Made by a program: the position numbers and the translations under genes. Below, one piece after another: positions 15,453-16,826 of a stretch of 16,826 bases of DNA; position 1 is the first letter of the stretch, and each line of letters starts with the position of its first letter. Source of the stretch: an uncultured Gemmatimonadota bacterium (lineage in GTDB: Bacteria; Gemmatimonadota; Gemmatimonadetes; Gemmatimonadales; Gemmatimonadaceae); assembly GCA_946479015.1 (NCBI GenBank), contig CAMLEQ010000028.1, positions 1 through 16,826 on the forward strand, written 5' to 3'. The notes under the pieces are model-generated. The model did no database searches and had not been told where the DNA came from. It saw only the letters and a list, made by a program, of their open reading frames with translations.

Positions 15453-16826
15453 GCTTCCGCAGCACCGCGAGCTGCGCGTCGAGCTCCGCGCGCAGGGTGC
15501 GGTACCGCTCGAGGGCGTCGCGCCCAACCTTCTGGTCCGCGCCGCGCGTCATGCCGTACAGGTAGCGGATGTGCTCCTGGAGCCCCGGCTTGCTGTAGCG
15601 TACCGGCGGCGTCACGAGCACCGCCTCGACCTGCCGCAGCCGCGCCAGCGTGTCGGCCGCAGCGCCCTCGCCCTTCGACAGGCGCGCACTCGCGTCCTTG
15701 ATCGCCGATACCGCGCGGTTCACGTCGCTCACCAGGTCGCGCGCGCGCATCTCGTGTGCGAATTGCTCGCGGAGATCGGCGAGCGTCACGCCGTCGCGCG
15801 TCACGCGCGGGTCCTCCTCCACCCGGAGTGGACGGGTCGCGGTCCACGGCGCCCTCCCCGAGCCGTCCACCACGGTGAGGCGCACCCGATAGGTGCCCGG
15901 CACGGCGAGCGGTCCGCGGCCGCCGGTCGCGGGCGTCGCTGCCTGCCAGGGTCCGGGGTAGGAGAGATCCCAGACGAAACGATTGAGCCCCGCGTGCGCC
16001 GGCAGATGCGGCGCGCCGCGTCGCGCACGCGGGGCGCCATCGTCCTCGCCCCCCGCATCCGTTGCGGCGTGCGATGCGGCGGCGCTCGTGTCGCTGGAGA
16101 AGCTGCGCACCACCGCGCCGCTCGCATCGAGGATGTCGAGCGTCACCCGTCCCGATGGCGCGCTCGCGAGCCAGTAGTCGATCGTCGCGCCCGGCGGCGG
16201 ATACTGCGGCGCCGCGGGTCCCTCCGCGGCACCGAGCTCGCTCCCCGCCTGGTAGTGCGTGCGGATCGCCGCGCGCGGCGCGAACAGGTGGGCCTTCGAC
16301 GCGGCGAGCCGGTCGCTCCATTCGCGGAGCGGCGTGATGTCGTGGAGGATCCAGAACGAGCGCCCCTGGGTGGACAGCACCAGGTCTCCCCGGTGCACGC
16401 GGATGTCCGTGACCGGCGTGGCGGGGAGATTCAGCTGGAACGGCTCCCAGTGCGCGCCGTCGTCGAACGAGACGTACATCCCGAACTCCGTGCCGGCGTA
16501 GAGCAGCCCCTCGCGCTCGGGATCCTCGCGCACGACGCGCGTGGGGGAATCCTTCGGAATCCCGTTCGTGCCATCGGTGAGGCGCGCCCACGTCTTCCCG
16601 AAGTCGTTCGTGCGGTAGATGTACGGCGCGAAGTCGCCGAGCAGGTAGCGGTAGACGGCGATGTACGCCGAGCCCGGGCGGTGCGGCGACGGCTCGATGG
16701 TCTGCACGCGCCCGCCCGGCGGGAGATCCTTCGGCGTGACGTTCGCCCACGTCTTGCCGCCGTCGCGCGTGACGTGGACCGGCCCATCGTTCGCGCCGGT
16801 CCAGATCACCCCCTTCGCGAGCGGGG
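15436..16826 (-). CDS. BNR/VPS10-type beta-propeller protein, sialidase-like (partial, N-terminus beyond window)
   Basis: About 462 C-terminal residues are visible and the frame runs off the right edge, so the real start is not in the window (the GTG at 16809 is internal). Three Asp-box repeats of the S/T-x-D-x-G-x-x-W kind mark propeller blades: TRDGGKTW, TNDFGKTW and FDDGAHW. Next comes STQGRSFWILHDITPLREW, then a beta-sandwich-like section (TYRVRLTVVDG) and a helical tail rich in Arg/Leu. This layout is common in long exported proteins of Gemmatimonadota and Acidobacteriota that are annotated as glycosyl hydrolase or sortilin-like; enzymatic activity is unproven and no sialidase catalytic residues can be assigned from this part. 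Its last 17 bases overlap the end of the convergent DNA polymerase gene. Confidence 0.82.
   Translation of the reverse strand, partial: PLAKGVIWTGANDGPVHVTRDGGKTWANVTPKDLPPGGRVQTIEPSPHRPGSAYIAVYRYLLGDFAPYIYRTNDFGKTWARLTDGTNGIPKDSPTRVVREDPEREGLLYAGTEFGMYVSFDDGAHWEPFQLNLPATPVTDIRVHRGDLVLSTQGRSFWILHDITPLREWSDRLAASKAHLFAPRAAIRTHYQAGSELGAAEGPAAPQYPPPGATIDYWLASAPSGRVTLDILDASGAVVRSFSSDTSAAASHAATDAGGEDDGAPRARRGAPHLPAHAGLNRFVWDLSYPGPWQAATPATGGRGPLAVPGTYRVRLTVVDGSGRAPWTATRPLRVEEDPRVTRDGVTLADLREQFAHEMRARDLVSDVNRAVSAIKDASARLSKGEGAAADTLARLRQVEAVLVTPPVRYSKPGLQEHIRYLYGMTRGADQKVGRDALERYRTLRAELDAQLAVLRKLIPDG

Overview
The window is a GC-rich bacterial chromosome segment. It carries an ECF sigma factor, a FecR anti-sigma factor, an STN-domain SusC/RagA-type TonB-dependent porin and a SusD-type lipoprotein. 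It also has a large BNR-repeat 'sialidase-like' protein of a kind I associate with Gemmatimonadota and Acidobacteriota. I infer a Gemmatimonadota-like organism from gene content and GC only; no rRNA or marker gene is present. I see no tRNA, CRISPR array, insertion sequence, phage or conjugation gene.

Left part (1-6550, minus strand): a trans-envelope signalling and nutrient-uptake locus, transcribed right to left. The order is ECF sigma factor, FecR, SusC-like porin, SusD-like lipoprotein (cut by the window edge). Two promoter-like sequences, one before the sigma gene and one before the porin gene, share TGAGGGG, exactly 17 bases, then GTCCTCTC. This is best read as the target of the sigma factor itself, giving autoregulation plus control of the porin. 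A hairpin between fecR and the porin gene suggests two separate transcripts.

Middle part (6550-9560): a two-domain VOC (glyoxalase-fold) protein on the minus strand, and divergent from it a di-heme DUF1111-type lipoprotein with two CxxCH motifs. The gaps hold hairpins and weak promoter or operator candidates.

Sulfur operon (9562-13020, plus strand): a near-consensus sigma-70 promoter overlapped by a perfect 8+8 palindrome. It is followed by a rhodanese with a YgaP-like membrane domain, a TauE/SafE permease, a metallo-beta-lactamase fused to a degenerate and an intact rhodanese (CstB-like persulfide dioxygenase), and an ArsR-family regulator. A hairpin closes the unit. The set parallels known persulfide-detoxification operons (cst in Staphylococcus, bigR/ygaVP in Proteobacteria). 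However, the regulator lacks the cysteine expected near residue 42 in BigR/SqrR and instead carries a CxxxC pair in its last third.

Right part (13063-16826): a family B DNA polymerase with intact proofreading and polymerase motifs and a C-terminal clamp-binding-like pentapeptide. Its start codon lies in the loop of an 8-bp hairpin. Its tail overlaps by 17 bases the tail of the convergent BNR-repeat protein gene, whose start is outside the window.
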